Shown: piece after piece, positions 40,816 to 50,339 of the stretch
Layout of the letters: each line of letters begins with the position of its first letter
How positions within the stretch are numbered: position 1 is the first letter of the stretch
DNA from: an uncultured Ruminiclostridium sp.
GTDB lineage: Bacteria > Bacillota > Clostridia > Oscillospirales > Ruminococcaceae
Length of the DNA: 64,000 bases
Reading direction: 5' to 3'
Assembly: GCA_944388385.1 (NCBI GenBank)
Contig: CALXIO010000006.1
Coordinates: 25,016 to 89,015, forward strand
The notes under the pieces: generated by a model
The model's input: the letters and a program-made list of their open reading frames with translations, nothing else
Databases searched by the model: none
What the model was told of the DNA's origin: nothing
Made by a program: the position numbers and the translations under genes

Positions 40816-42597
40816 ATGACTAAGAATCAGAACGTTCTCAACTGGGTTGAGGAAATGAAAGCTCTCACAAAGCCTGATAAGGTAGTTTGGATCGACGGCA
40901 GCGAAGAACAGCTCAAGGCACTTCGTGATGAAGCTATCGCAACAGGCGAAATGATCGAATTAAATCAGGAGAAGCTTCCCGGCTGTATCTACCACAGAAC
41001 AGCTGTTAACGACGTTGCTCGTGTAGAGGACAGAACCTTCATCTGCTCAAGAGAAAAGGAAAACGCAGGTCCTACAAACAACTGGTGTGATCCTAAGGAA
41101 ATGTACGAAAAGCTTTCAAAGCTCTTTGACGGTTCCATGAAGGGCCGTACAATGTACGTAATTCCTTATTCAATGGGTCCTATCGGCTCACCTATCGCTA
41201 AGGTTGGTGTTGAGCTTACAGACTCTATTTACGTTGTTCTTAACATGGACATCATGACAAGAATGGGTGCTCAGGCATTCAAGAACCTTCCCGATGATTC
41301 AGATGACTTTGTAAGATGCCTTCACTCAAAGGCAAATGTTGACCCCGAGAACAGATACATTGTACAGTTCCCCGAGGACAACACAATCTGGTCTATCAAC
41401 TCCGCTTACGGCGGTAACGTACTTCTCGGTAAGAAGTGCTTCGCACTTCGTATTGCTTCCTACCAGGGCTGGAAGGAAGGCTGGATGGCTGAACATATGC
41501 TTATCCTCGGCGTTAAGAAGCCCGACGGTGATGTTAAGTACATTACAGCAGCATTCCCCTCAGCTTGCGGTAAGACAAACCTTGCTATGCTTATTCCTCC
41601 CGAGGGATATAAGAAGGCAGGCTATGAGGTATTCACAGTAGGTGACGATATTGCATGGATGAAGCAGGGTCCCGACGGCAGACTTTACGCTATCAACCCC
41701 GAGAACGGCTTCTTCGGTGTTGCTCCCGGTACAAATGCAAAGTCAAACTACAACGCACTTGCTTCCACACAGAAGAACACAATCTTCACAAACGTTGCTA
41801 TCAACAACGATGATATGACAGTTTGGTGGGAAGGTCTTGACAAGAATCCTCCCGAGAACGCAACAGAGTGGAAGGGCGAAAAGGTAAACGGCAAGGAATA
41901 TACAGCAGCAGGCAATAAGCTTGCTCACCCCAACTCACGTTTCACTGCTCCTGCTAAGAACTGCCCCTGCATTTCACCTGAATTTGATAATCCTCAGGGT
42001 GTACCCATTTCTGCTATTATCTTCGGCGGCAGACGTGCGGCTACAACTCCCCTTGTATATGAATCATTCAGCTGGCAGCACGGTACTTATATCGGTTCTG
42101 CGGTTTCTTCCGAAACAACAGCAGCAGCTACAGGTGCAGTAGGCGTACTTCGTCACGATCCTATGGCTATGAAGCCCTTCTGCGGTTACCACATGGGCGA
42201 CTACTGGGCACACTGGCTTGCTATGGGCAAGAAGCTCGGTGACAAGGCTCCCAAGATCTTCAATGTAAACTGGTTCAAGCAGGATGAGAACGGCAACTTC
42301 ATGTGGCCCGGCTTCGGTGACAACATGAGAGTTCTTGACTGGATCATCAAGAGATGTGAAGGCACAATCGACGCTCAGAAGACTCCTATCGGTTATCTTC
42401 CTAAGAAGGGTGACATCAACCTTGAGGGTATCGAGGATGAGGTTACTTCCGAAATCGAAGATAAGCTCCTTGAGGTAGACAGAAACCTCTGGAAGAAGGA
42501 AGTTGAGGAAATGGGCGAGTTCTACAAGCAGTTTGGCGATAAGCTTCCTGAAGAATTAAAGCAGGAGCTTGCTGACCTCAGTGCAAGACTTGGTTGA
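40816..42597 (+). CDS. pckG: Phosphoenolpyruvate carboxykinase (GTP)
   Basis: The 593-residue enzyme is of the GTP-dependent class by length and motifs. The kinase loop FPSACGKTN is at 247-255, KCFALRIAS is near 207, and a MKPFCGYHMGDYWAHW-like segment is near 450. It interconverts oxaloacetate and PEP; in anaerobes such as ruminococci it commonly works toward oxaloacetate and succinate formation, though direction cannot be read from sequence. Codon bias is extreme (ATC, AAC, CTT/CTC), indicating an abundant protein. GGAGAAA ribosome site. It is a single gene under a promoter with a candidate operator. Confidence 0.96.
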   Translation: MTKNQNVLNWVEEMKALTKPDKVVWIDGSEEQLKALRDEAIATGEMIELNQEKLPGCIYHRTAVNDVARVEDRTFICSREKENAGPTNNWCDPKEMYEKLSKLFDGSMKGRTMYVIPYSMGPIGSPIAKVGVELTDSIYVVLNMDIMTRMGAQAFKNLPDDSDDFVRCLHSKANVDPENRYIVQFPEDNTIWSINSAYGGNVLLGKKCFALRIASYQGWKEGWMAEHMLILGVKKPDGDVKYITAAFPSACGKTNLAMLIPPEGYKKAGYEVFTVGDDIAWMKQGPDGRLYAINPENGFFGVAPGTNAKSNYNALASTQKNTIFTNVAINNDDMTVWWEGLDKNPPENATEWKGEKVNGKEYTAAGNKLAHPNSRFTAPAKNCPCISPEFDNPQGVPISAIIFGGRRAATTPLVYESFSWQHGTYIGSAVSSETTAAATGAVGVLRHDPMAMKPFCGYHMGDYWAHWLAMGKKLGDKAPKIFNVNWFKQDENGNFMWPGFGDNMRVLDWIIKRCEGTIDAQKTPIGYLPKKGDINLEGIEDEVTSEIEDKLLEVDRNLWKKEVEEMGEFYKQFGDKLPEELKQELADLSARLG

Positions 42598-42651
42598 TTG
42601 TTTACAGGCACTTTGTAAAATTACAGATGCCCGAATAACTTAAAAGCTAAG

Positions 42652-42682
42652 AAAGCCGGGCATTGTCCCGGCTTTATTTTTT
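42652..42682 (+). terminator. pckG terminator, abutting the SPFH gene
   Basis: AAAGCCGGG-CATTGT-CCCGGCTTT followed by ATTTTTT. The ribosome site AAGGAG of the next gene begins right after the T run. Confidence 0.88.
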
Positions 42683-42694
42683 AAGGAGAATTAT

Positions 42695-43786
42695 ATGGAA
42701 AAAATTTTAATTATCATAGGAATTGTGGTGCTTATACTTTTTGCTGTCAATGTAAGAGTAGTATCCCAGTCGGATATATTCATTATTGAGCGATTAGGTA
42801 AGTATCATAAGACATGGAGCGCAGGACTTCACTGCAAAATGCCCTTTTTTGATAAGATAGTAAACAAGGTTACAACAAAGGAAATGTTACTTGACTTTCC
42901 AAAGCAGAAGGTTATCACAAGGGATAACGTTGCTATGGAGATAGATACGGTAGTATTTGCAAAGATAGTTGACCCCAAGCTCTATACATATGCGGTAGAA
43001 CGCCCCAAGGAGAGCCTTGAAAACCTTACTGCTACCAACTTAAGAAACCTTGTAGGTAATATGGATCTTGATGAAACCCTTACCAGCCGTGATGTTATCA
43101 ATGCAGGTATGGAGCGTAATCTTGATGATGCCACAAATGCCTGGGGTCTTGATGTTACAAGAGTAGAGGTAAGGGATATTATGCCTCCCAGGGATATTCT
43201 TGAAGCCATGACAAAGCAGATGAAGGCAGAGCGTGACAAGAGAGCCGGTGTGCTTGAAGCAGAGGCTCATAAGCTTGCCATAGTAACCCGTGCAGAGGGT
43301 GATAAGGAAGCCCAGATATTAGCGGCTCAGGCTCAGTCAGAGGCTCAGATAGCACTTGCCAAAGGTAAGGCTGAAAGTATCCGTCTTGTGTATGAGGCAG
43401 AGGCACAGGGTATCGAAATGCTTAACAAGGCCAATATGTCTGAGGCTGTATTAAAGCTGAAAGCCATTGAAGCCTTAAAGGCAATAGCAGACGGAAATTC
43501 CACAAAGATATTCATGCCCACCGAAATATCAAGCCTTGTGTCCTCCCTTGGTGTTATGGGTGAAGCCTTGGGAATAGGGGACAGCACAGATATAAAGAAA
43601 AAGGATAAGCCAAAGGAAAAGGAATATGAGGATGCCTGTCTTGACAGAGCGTCAACCGATACCGCCTTTGTAACCTCCGCTGTAAATAAGGAAATAAGGG
43701 ATGATATGCAGGAAATAACCGAAAATCTTCATTTAAATCTTGCAACTGAAATAAATCCCCCATTAACCCCCGACACAAATCAGTAA
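42695..43786 (+). CDS. SPFH/band-7 membrane protein (QmcA/stomatin type)
   Basis: The 363-residue protein has one N-terminal membrane helix (3-20) and an SPFH domain (about 25-190) beginning RVVSQSDIFIIERLGKY with RDNVAMEIDTVVFAKIVDP. A coiled-coil rich in Ala and Glu (about 190-260) and a charged tail follow. Such proteins form large membrane assemblies linked to protease control and lipid microdomains. No NfeD gene is adjacent. It may depend on readthrough of the pckG terminator, or on a weak promoter TTGATT-N16-TAAAAT (42594-42621) at the end of pckG. Confidence 0.88.
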   Translation: MEKILIIIGIVVLILFAVNVRVVSQSDIFIIERLGKYHKTWSAGLHCKMPFFDKIVNKVTTKEMLLDFPKQKVITRDNVAMEIDTVVFAKIVDPKLYTYAVERPKESLENLTATNLRNLVGNMDLDETLTSRDVINAGMERNLDDATNAWGLDVTRVEVRDIMPPRDILEAMTKQMKAERDKRAGVLEAEAHKLAIVTRAEGDKEAQILAAQAQSEAQIALAKGKAESIRLVYEAEAQGIEMLNKANMSEAVLKLKAIEALKAIADGNSTKIFMPTEISSLVSSLGVMGEALGIGDSTDIKKKDKPKEKEYEDACLDRASTDTAFVTSAVNKEIRDDMQEITENLHLNLATEINPPLTPDTNQ

Positions 43787-43792
43787 AAAAAT

Positions 43793-43822
43793 AATCGGCT
43801 GTATATACAGCCGATTTTTTTA
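43793..43822. terminator. Bidirectional terminator
   Basis: AATCGGCTGTAT / ATACAGCCGATT perfect inverted repeat with A and T tracts, between convergent genes. Confidence 0.88.
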
Positions 43823-44590
43823 TTATTCCACCATGAAAAAGTTATTTCTTATTTCCTTTGCCGCATAAGCCCCTTCTAAATGCTGGCCGGGTTCATCCGG
43901 GTGAAGTCCGTCACGAAGGTATCTGCCCTTTGCCCCGGGAATTTCAAACTTTTCTATAATACCGCAGTTGTGATAGCAGTCTATTATCTGTGCACAGTAA
44001 GCGCCGGCTATCTTTTTCATAATAGTATCAATCATAAGCTCAGTCTTTTTATTATGCTCAGGTGTTGCTGTCTGTAAGGGGGTAAGCACAAAAATTCTTG
44101 CATTCGGGAAATTTTCCGATATTGCATGAAGGCACCACCTCATAGCCCCGGCTGTTGTAAATAAATCCGCATTTTCAGGAGTTTTGCCCATAAGCGCCTT
44201 ATCAGCATCGCCAAAGGCATTTATATCATCGTTTGTACCCATGGCAAAGGCAAAAATATCCGGGGTGGGGGCTATGCCCTTTTTAACATCATCAAGGTAT
44301 CTCTCAATATGTACCACAGCGCAGTTATTTGCCCTCTTTTGTAATTCTTCTTTGTCATCTGTTTCCTCCCAGCCGTCGCTGATACCTGCAAAATCCGGGT
44401 CGTTGTAGCTTTGGGTAGTAACGATAGTACCGTCAGGGCAGGTAATGTTGCGCTTATACCATACAGCAGAGCCTACTGCCACATTGTGATGTGAAGCAAG
44501 CCCTAATTTTTCGTACACATACCATGACCATTGTTTCCAGGCGGTTATGCTGTCACCGTCCACACCGAAGTTAAGCTTTGAAAAATCCAT
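43823..44590 (-). CDS. SGNH/GDSL-family hydrolase
   Basis: The 255-residue protein has the block I motif GDSI with nucleophile Ser14, block III MGTNDD, and a terminal DGLHP with the catalytic Asp-His pair. SGNH enzymes are esterases or deacetylases acting on lipids or carbohydrate esters. No signal peptide is visible, so it is probably cytoplasmic. GGAG precedes the ATG. It lies 12 bases downstream of the asparaginase gene and is likely co-transcribed. Confidence 0.85.
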   Translation of the reverse strand: MDFSKLNFGVDGDSITAWKQWSWYVYEKLGLASHHNVAVGSAVWYKRNITCPDGTIVTTQSYNDPDFAGISDGWEETDDKEELQKRANNCAVVHIERYLDDVKKGIAPTPDIFAFAMGTNDDINAFGDADKALMGKTPENADLFTTAGAMRWCLHAISENFPNARIFVLTPLQTATPEHNKKTELMIDTIMKKIAGAYCAQIIDCYHNCGIIEKFEIPGAKGRYLRDGLHPDEPGQHLEGAYAAKEIRNNFFMVE

Positions 44591-44602
44591 AATAATACTC
44601 CT

Positions 44603-45514
44603 TTATTTATTCCCCGGCATTGTAGCCATTTTTGCTATGGCTGATTCCGAGGTAAATTCTTCACTTGATTTAATGCCCCATTCCTCTGCGGCTTTGCCTA
44701 CGGCATAAATATCCATATCCACACCGTCATATATACACTGAGATACCACCCACACAGGCTTATTATCAGCTATGGGGGAAAGAATTTCCGCTATTCTTTT
44801 TGGAATACCCCCAACCCCGTAGCCTTCAATTATTACCCCCTCGGAATTTTTAATAAGTGGGATAATGCTGTCCTCATTTATATATGGGGTTAGCTTTATT
44901 AAGGCAATAGCCTTACGCACTAGGGGGTGATATTTATATTCCCCCTTAGGGGGAGTGTAGCTTAAGGAAATTTCGCCCTTTTCTATTCTTCCGTAATAGT
45001 CTTTTACGCTTATAAATCCGGCCTTGCTTTTGCTGTATGCCTTATAGCAGTATCTCGGCGGAATTATCTTTTTATCAAATACCACCGCCACCCCGGAAAA
45101 TTCTTCACAACCGGCAAGTAAAAAGGCATCGGCAAGATTACAAGGCCCGTCGGAGTTTTCCTTGAAATAGGGCAGCTGTGAGCCGGTAATTACCACCGGT
45201 ATAGAAATATTCTCCAGCATGAAATAAAGGGTAGCCCCCATATAAGCCATGGTATCTGTACCTGTGGTAATAACTATCCCCTTGGCATTAGCTTTAAGGC
45301 TGTCTATGGTAAGGGCGATTTTTTCATAAAGTAAGGGGGTCATCTCTGTGCTGTCAATATTTGATATGGGGATAATTTCAGGGGAGATATTATAGGGCAG
45401 GCTTAATGCTATTCTGTATGCAATTTTTTCAGAGGGAGAAAGCCCTGCCGTGCTGTCCTTATCATCACATACTATTGTACCCCCGGTAAGAAGCCAGTAT
45501 AATTTCTTCTCCAT
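44603..45514 (-). CDS. L-asparaginase, type I-like
   Basis: The 303-residue enzyme has the two catalytic threonine motifs: LLTGGTIVCD with Thr13 and VITTGTDTMAYMG near residue 88. It lacks a signal peptide and resembles the cytoplasmic AnsA group that hydrolyses asparagine to aspartate and ammonia. Activity on glutamine or related amides cannot be excluded. GGGGGTG precedes ATG. It leads a two-gene unit with the SGNH hydrolase and is divergent from aroA. Confidence 0.87.
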   Translation of the reverse strand: MEKKLYWLLTGGTIVCDDKDSTAGLSPSEKIAYRIALSLPYNISPEIIPISNIDSTEMTPLLYEKIALTIDSLKANAKGIVITTGTDTMAYMGATLYFMLENISIPVVITGSQLPYFKENSDGPCNLADAFLLAGCEEFSGVAVVFDKKIIPPRYCYKAYSKSKAGFISVKDYYGRIEKGEISLSYTPPKGEYKYHPLVRKAIALIKLTPYINEDSIIPLIKNSEGVIIEGYGVGGIPKRIAEILSPIADNKPVWVVSQCIYDGVDMDIYAVGKAAEEWGIKSSEEFTSESAIAKMATMPGNK

Positions 45515-45541
45515 TAAAGCACCCCCTTATCCTATGATAAT

Positions 45542-45570
45542 ATTTTACCATAATATTATTTCTATGTAAA
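45542..45570 (-). promoter_or_regulatory. Asparaginase promoter
   Basis: Minus-strand TTTACA (45565-45570), 17-bp spacer, TAAAAT (45542-45547) with an upstream TG. Confidence 0.7.
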
Positions 45571-45584
45571 GGGGCAGGGCTTAA

Positions 45585-45613
45585 TTGACTTTTTTACTTT
45601 AAAATGATATAAT
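45585..45613 (+). promoter_or_regulatory. aroA promoter
   Basis: TTGACT (45585-45590), 17-bp spacer, TATAAT (45608-45613). Confidence 0.82.
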
Positions 45614-45633
45614 TGCAGACAGGAAGTGATATT

Positions 45634-46941
45634 ATGAACATTGAAATAAAAAACCCTGTTGTAAAAAACACAGATACAATATATGTAAATGTACCCGGCT
45701 CAAAGTCCATTACCAACAGAGCCTTGCTTTTAGCGGCGGCGGCAAAGGGAGAAAGTATTCTTCACGGCTGTCTTACAAGTGAGGATTCTGAGTATTTTTT
45801 AAAGTGCATTAAGGACTTAGGCTTTGAGGTAACGGAAATTCCCGGGGACGGGCTTAATATTGATGTTAAGGTAAAGGGAATGGGAGGCATTATCCCAAAT
45901 AAAAAAGCAGAGCTTTATGTGGGAAGTGCCGGTACTGCCGCAAGATTTTTAGTTGCCTTTCTTGCCCTTTCTGACGGGGAATATGTGGTTAATTCCTCAG
46001 AGCAGATGAAAAAGCGCCCCATGGAGCCCCTTATAACGGCATTGAGAAATGCAGGGGCGGAGGTTATCTGCACTGAAAGGGAAGGATATTTCCCCCTTAA
46101 AATAACCGGCTGTGAAAAATTCGGAAAGATCCCCGACAGCTTTACTGTTGATATAGATAAAAGCTCCCAGTTTTTAAGTGCCCTGCTTATTGCCCTTGGG
46201 GCAAAGAAAAATCCCTGCCGGATAAATGTCACAGGTACCCACGGCCTTGGATATGTTGCAATTACCACAGGGATGATGAAGGACTTCGGTGTGGAGGTTA
46301 TAAAGGAGGGTAACAGCTATATTTTACCCCTCAACAGAGAATGTAATGCAAAAGATTACTATATAGAGCCTGATATGTCAGCGGCGGCTTATTTTTATGC
46401 CGCAGGGGCAATATTACCCTGTAATGTATCGGTGGTGGGGGTAAATGACAGCATAACCCAAAGCGACAAGCAGTTTATAGACCTGCTTTGTAAAATGGGC
46501 TGCACCACATATTATGACGATAAGGGAAATATCTGCCTTAAGGGGGCGGAAAATGGCCTTAAAGGGGGATTTGATGTGGATATGTCCACCTATTCAGACC
46601 AGGCTCTTACCCTCGGCGCAATAGCCCCCTTTGCCGATAACCCCATAACCATTACCGGCATAGGTCATATAAGGCTTCAGGAATGTGACAGAATAAAGGC
46701 AATAGCAGAAAACCTTACCGCCCTTGGCATAAGGGTGGAGGAATATGAGGACAGGGTAACCATCCACCCCGGCACGCCAAAGGGTGCAGAAATAGAAACC
46801 TTTGATGATCACAGAGTGGCCATGTCCTTTGCTTTAACCGGACTTAAAACAAGGGGTGTTATTATAAAGGAGGCACAGTGCTGTAAAAAGACCTTTGCAG
46901 GATATTTTGAGGTGCTGGAGGATTTTATAAATAAGCTTTAA
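45634..46941 (+). CDS. aroA: 3-phosphoshikimate 1-carboxyvinyltransferase (EPSP synthase)
   Basis: The 435-residue enzyme of the shikimate pathway adds PEP to shikimate 3-phosphate. Motifs seen: PGSKSITNRALLL near residue 22, GSAGTAARFL near 95, KRPMEPLI, SSQFLSALL, and DHRVAMSFA near the C-terminus. The second residue group reads GTAAR rather than the GNAGTATR of plant-type enzymes, so it is probably a class II-like form. ATG at 45634 has GGAAGTGA upstream; the frame extends to 45613, but that would start inside the -10 box. It is a lone gene, with no other aro genes adjacent. Confidence 0.94.
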   Translation: MNIEIKNPVVKNTDTIYVNVPGSKSITNRALLLAAAAKGESILHGCLTSEDSEYFLKCIKDLGFEVTEIPGDGLNIDVKVKGMGGIIPNKKAELYVGSAGTAARFLVAFLALSDGEYVVNSSEQMKKRPMEPLITALRNAGAEVICTEREGYFPLKITGCEKFGKIPDSFTVDIDKSSQFLSALLIALGAKKNPCRINVTGTHGLGYVAITTGMMKDFGVEVIKEGNSYILPLNRECNAKDYYIEPDMSAAAYFYAAGAILPCNVSVVGVNDSITQSDKQFIDLLCKMGCTTYYDDKGNICLKGAENGLKGGFDVDMSTYSDQALTLGAIAPFADNPITITGIGHIRLQECDRIKAIAENLTALGIRVEEYEDRVTIHPGTPKGAEIETFDDHRVAMSFALTGLKTRGVIIKEAQCCKKTFAGYFEVLEDFINKL

Positions 46942-46946
46942 ACAAA

Positions 46947-46980
46947 AGATCCCATTCATCTGAATGGGATCTGTTTTTAT
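46947..46980. terminator. aroA terminator
   Basis: AGATCCCATTCA-TC-TGAATGGGATCT followed by GTTTTTATTTT. Confidence 0.88.
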
Positions 46981-47510
46981 TTTGTTTTAAGATAAAACCT
47001 TTCCTGTAATCTTTTCTGGAAATAGGTTCTCAGGGTGTAGCTTTCATTTCCGGAAAGCTGATTTTTAGGAACACAGAAGGCGGTTCTGTAGGTGATATAA
47101 ATTATAAAGCAATCATCCAGCTCATATATGGCAAATATGGTATGCCATAGTGCGGTAACATCCGTACCCTTTCTGCCTCCGTGGATTTTTACCGCCTCGG
47201 TGTCATATTCAAAGATACGCTTTTCATTAAGGGTAACCTTGCCGTATTTTACCCCGTCCTTTATCAGCTTTAATATCCTTAAATGAACAAACAAAGCGGC
47301 AACACCGCATATAAGAAAAAGTCCGAAGCCGATAAGAGCAACAATAAGCTGTGAGCCTATGATATTTATAATACCTAAGATAAGCCCTGCAACAGCTAAG
47401 GTAATAAATATTGCAATAAGAATAATATTTATTTTCTTACGGCCGTATTCGGTGAATAGAACTATTCTCTTAAAATCATCTGCGGTGGTGGTTATTTCTT
47501 TTCTGAACAT
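46977..47510 (-). CDS. YcxB-like membrane protein
   Basis: The 177-residue protein has two membrane helices (about 28-49 and 55-78). Its C-terminal domain has the pattern NEKRIFEYDTEAVKIHGG...ALWHTIFAIYELDDCFIIYI, which resembles the YcxB-like domain found after two helices in many Firmicutes proteins. The function is unknown. Ribosome site AAAGGCAC. It lies 26 bases downstream of the CNNM/CBS gene in the same orientation, so the two are probably co-transcribed. Confidence 0.72.
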   Translation of the reverse strand: MFRKEITTTADDFKRIVLFTEYGRKKINIILIAIFITLAVAGLILGIINIIGSQLIVALIGFGLFLICGVAALFVHLRILKLIKDGVKYGKVTLNEKRIFEYDTEAVKIHGGRKGTDVTALWHTIFAIYELDDCFIIYITYRTAFCVPKNQLSGNESYTLRTYFQKRLQERFYLKTK

Positions 47511-47536
47511 GAATTGTGCCTTTCTTTTGCTGAAAT

Positions 47537-48805
47537 TCAGTTTTCTTCCTTTTGCTTTATTGTGAACTTCAGCTTTTCTATTCTTCTGTCGCTTACGGAT
47601 AATACCTCAATATCAAAGTCCTCGGTGGAGGTTTTTTCGTTCATTTCGGGAATTTTTCCGAACAGCTCCAGTACCCAGCCTCCCACAGTCTTAGCACCGC
47701 TGTCAATGTTGGGATTAGAGCCTGTGCGATTTTGCCAGTAGCGACGGAAATCAATAAGTGAGGCATCTCCCCTTACGCTGAAGGCAGTATCCGATATAAA
47801 TGTAATGGGGGATTCTATTTCGTCATTTTCATCCCATATATCGCCTACAAGCTGTTCAAGTATATCCTCTAAGGTAACTATACCCATAGTGCCGCCGTAC
47901 TGGTCAAGTACAACCGCCATGTGCAGCTTATCCTTCTGCATTTGCTTCATGATATCGGAAATTTTCATAAGGTGGGGCACAAAATGTATATCCTGCACAA
48001 TTTCACGAAGTAAAAATCTGTCGCCCTCACTTTGGGTAAGGTATCTTTTGAAAAAGTCCTTCTGACTGATAAAGCCCACAATCTTGTCAATGGAGCCCTC
48101 ATATACAGGTATACGGGAATATTCCTCTCTTATGAATAATTCCTTTACCTTTTCCACATCCTCGTTTATATCAACTGCGGTAATATCCACTCTGTGGGTG
48201 ATAATTTCATCAACGGTGGTTTCATCAAAGATAAGAGCACTCTTTACAAGGTCGGATTCCTGCTGTTCAAGTACCCCCTCATCCTCAATTTCATCAATAA
48301 TGGCAAGTAACTCCTGCTCGGTTACGGTAACCTCCTTCTGACCCTTTGAGAATAGCTTTGATACACCCTTTTTCAGTAAAATAAAGAATACCGACAAGGG
48401 GGTAAAGATAAAGGTAAGGAAGGTAAGAATACCGCTTGTTACCGTGGATATTTTTTCCGAAAAGTCATTTGCTATACTCTTAGGCATAACCTCTCCGAAG
48501 GTAAGCAGTACAAGGGTAAGAACTACGGTAGCCACCAAAGGACCGTTATCCGGACCTAAAAGGTTTGTAGCAAATACGGTAGCTATTGAAGAAGCAGCAA
48601 TATTAACTATATTATTACCGATAAGTATGGTTGTAAGCACCTTGTCATATTTTTCAATAAGCTTCAGCGCTAACCTAGCTCCCTTTGAGCCGTCCTCCGC
48701 CATACTTTTAAGTCTTATCCTGTTTGCCGCTGTAAGGGCAGTTTCACTTGCCGAAAAGAACGCCGAACAGGCAATAAGTATTACAATTACTATAAGCAAT
48801 TCCAT
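47537..48805 (-). CDS. CNNM/CBS-domain transporter-associated protein (HlyC/CorC family)
   Basis: The 422-residue protein has an N-terminal CNNM membrane domain (residues 1-165) with SASETALTAANR, a CBS pair (about 195-320, with VDITAVDI and KDKLHMAVVLDQYGGTMGIVTLED) and a C-terminal CorC domain. The family is linked to magnesium or cobalt homeostasis despite the hemolysin name. GAGAGG precedes the start by about 12 bases. The promoter TTGACT-N17-TATTAT lies just upstream. Confidence 0.9.
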   Translation of the reverse strand: MELLIVIVILIACSAFFSASETALTAANRIRLKSMAEDGSKGARLALKLIEKYDKVLTTILIGNNIVNIAASSIATVFATNLLGPDNGPLVATVVLTLVLLTFGEVMPKSIANDFSEKISTVTSGILTFLTFIFTPLSVFFILLKKGVSKLFSKGQKEVTVTEQELLAIIDEIEDEGVLEQQESDLVKSALIFDETTVDEIITHRVDITAVDINEDVEKVKELFIREEYSRIPVYEGSIDKIVGFISQKDFFKRYLTQSEGDRFLLREIVQDIHFVPHLMKISDIMKQMQKDKLHMAVVLDQYGGTMGIVTLEDILEQLVGDIWDENDEIESPITFISDTAFSVRGDASLIDFRRYWQNRTGSNPNIDSGAKTVGGWVLELFGKIPEMNEKTSTEDFDIEVLSVSDRRIEKLKFTIKQKEEN

Positions 48806-48840
48806 AAATTGTTGTACCTCTCAATTAAATATACACCTCT

Positions 48841-48869
48841 ATAATACCCTATATTCATTAAAAAGTCAA
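48841..48869 (-). promoter_or_regulatory. Promoter of the CNNM/CBS gene
   Basis: Minus-strand TTGACT (48864-48869), 17-bp spacer, TATTAT (48841-48846). Confidence 0.72.
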
Positions 48870-48877
48870 TAACAACA

Positions 48878-48904
48878 AAAAAACAAACCCCGTAAAAACG
48901 GGGC
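48878..48904 (-). terminator. metY terminator
   Basis: On the minus strand CCCCG and CGGGG form a stem with a T-rich loop, then TTTGTTTTTTTG. Confidence 0.8.
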
Positions 48905-48913
48905 TTTGCGTTA

Positions 48914-50191
48914 TTAAACACGGTCGAGGGCCTGCTTTATATCTGCAATAATATCCGCCTTATCCTCAATACCGATTGAAAGACGAACAGTACCCTCAGA
49001 AATACCTGCATCAATAAGCTGCTGTGCTGAAAGCTGGCTGTGGGTGGTGGAGGCAGGGTGAATTACCTGGCTTCTTGCATCACCTACATTTGCAACTATC
49101 TGTAACAGCTCAAGACTGTTCATGAACTTTTCGCCTGCCGGCTTTCCGCCCTTTAATACAAAGGTGAATACACCGCCTGCACCCTTGGGACAATACTTCT
49201 TAAGAAGCTCATGATAGGGGGATGAGGGAAGGGCAGGATAGTTTACCTTTTCAACCTTTTCATGGCTTTCAAGGAACTGTGCCACCGCAAGGGCATTTTC
49301 ACAATGTCTTTGCATACGAAGTGACAGGGTTTCAAGTCCTGTGAGAATTGCATAGGAATTATAGGGAGAGGGACAAGCGCCTATATCTCTTGTAACAAGA
49401 GCACGAAGCCTTGAAATAAAGGCGGTTTCTCCTAAGTCCGCAAATACAACACCGTGATAGGATACATCCGGCTCATTCATAAGGGGGAATCTCTTGTTGC
49501 CCTTGAACACAAACTTGCCGCTGTCTACTACAACACCGCTCATTACCTGTCCGTGACCTCCTAAGAACTTAGTAGCAGAGTGAACTACAAAATCCGCACC
49601 GAATTCAATAGGTCTGCAAAGATAGGGGGTAGTAAATGTGCTGTCAACCATAAAGGGAATACCGTGCTTGTGGGCAATTTCAGCTATGGCTGAAAGATCC
49701 GATACGTTGGCATTGGGGTTACCTATAACCTCAGTAAAGAACAGCTTTGTCTTGTCGGTAACTGCATTTTCCCATTCATCAAGATTATCGGGATTTACAA
49801 ACTTTACCTTGATACCCAGTCTGTCAAGGGTAACACCCAGCAGATTTATAGCACCGCCGTAGATGTTTATTGATGAAACCATTTCATCACCCTCACAGCA
49901 AAGGTTTATAATTGAATTGAAGATAGCCGCATGACCTGATGAAAAGGCAAGAGCCCCCACACCGCCGTCAAGGGCAGCCACTCTCTTTTCAAGTATATCG
50001 CTTGTGGGATTTTGAAGACGGGTGTATATATTGCCCGGTTCTTTAAGCTCAAAAAGTGTTCTTGCGTGAGCCGCATCCTTGAGCACATAAGCATTTGTCA
50101 TATAGAGAGGAGGGGTTACCGACATTGTAGCCTCATCTGTTTCATAGCCTGCATGAACAGCAAGAGTATCAATGCTGTAATTCTTATCCAT
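48914..50191 (-). CDS. metY: O-acetylhomoserine sulfhydrylase (Cys/Met metabolism PLP enzyme)
   Basis: The 425-residue PLP enzyme carries TLAVHAGYE at the N-terminus, FSSGHAAIF, VDSTFTTPYLCRP and the lysine motif SATKFLGGHG with the Schiff-base Lys near 204. The length and the AIFNSI/NLCCEGDE region match the MetY group that makes homocysteine from O-acetylhomoserine and sulfide. ATG at 50191 is favoured because GAAAGG runs directly into an alternative ATG at 50200. A possible operator overlaps its promoter. Confidence 0.9.
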   Translation of the reverse strand: MDKNYSIDTLAVHAGYETDEATMSVTPPLYMTNAYVLKDAAHARTLFELKEPGNIYTRLQNPTSDILEKRVAALDGGVGALAFSSGHAAIFNSIINLCCEGDEMVSSINIYGGAINLLGVTLDRLGIKVKFVNPDNLDEWENAVTDKTKLFFTEVIGNPNANVSDLSAIAEIAHKHGIPFMVDSTFTTPYLCRPIEFGADFVVHSATKFLGGHGQVMSGVVVDSGKFVFKGNKRFPLMNEPDVSYHGVVFADLGETAFISRLRALVTRDIGACPSPYNSYAILTGLETLSLRMQRHCENALAVAQFLESHEKVEKVNYPALPSSPYHELLKKYCPKGAGGVFTFVLKGGKPAGEKFMNSLELLQIVANVGDARSQVIHPASTTHSQLSAQQLIDAGISEGTVRLSIGIEDKADIIADIKQALDRV

Positions 50192-50231
50192 TTTAATCAT
50201 CCTTTCAGAATTATTTTGTTCTGCTTTATTG

Positions 50232-50260
50232 ATTTTATCACATTTTGCGGAATTTGTCCA
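50232..50260 (-). promoter_or_regulatory. metY promoter
   Basis: Minus-strand TGGACA (50255-50260), 17-bp spacer, TAAAAT (50232-50237) with an upstream TG. An inverted repeat TGTCC-N9-GGACA (50255-50273) overlaps the -35 box. Confidence 0.65.
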
Positions 50261-50304
50261 GTACCAAAGGACAGTTTACCCCGGAAATTTTACCATATTT
50301 CCTA

Positions 50305-50333
50305 TTGACAAGCTATTTTCTTTATTGTATAAT
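50305..50333 (+). promoter_or_regulatory. ileS promoter
   Basis: Perfect TTGACA (50305-50310), 17-bp spacer, TATAAT (50328-50333). Confidence 0.92.
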
Positions 50334-50339
50334 TATATC

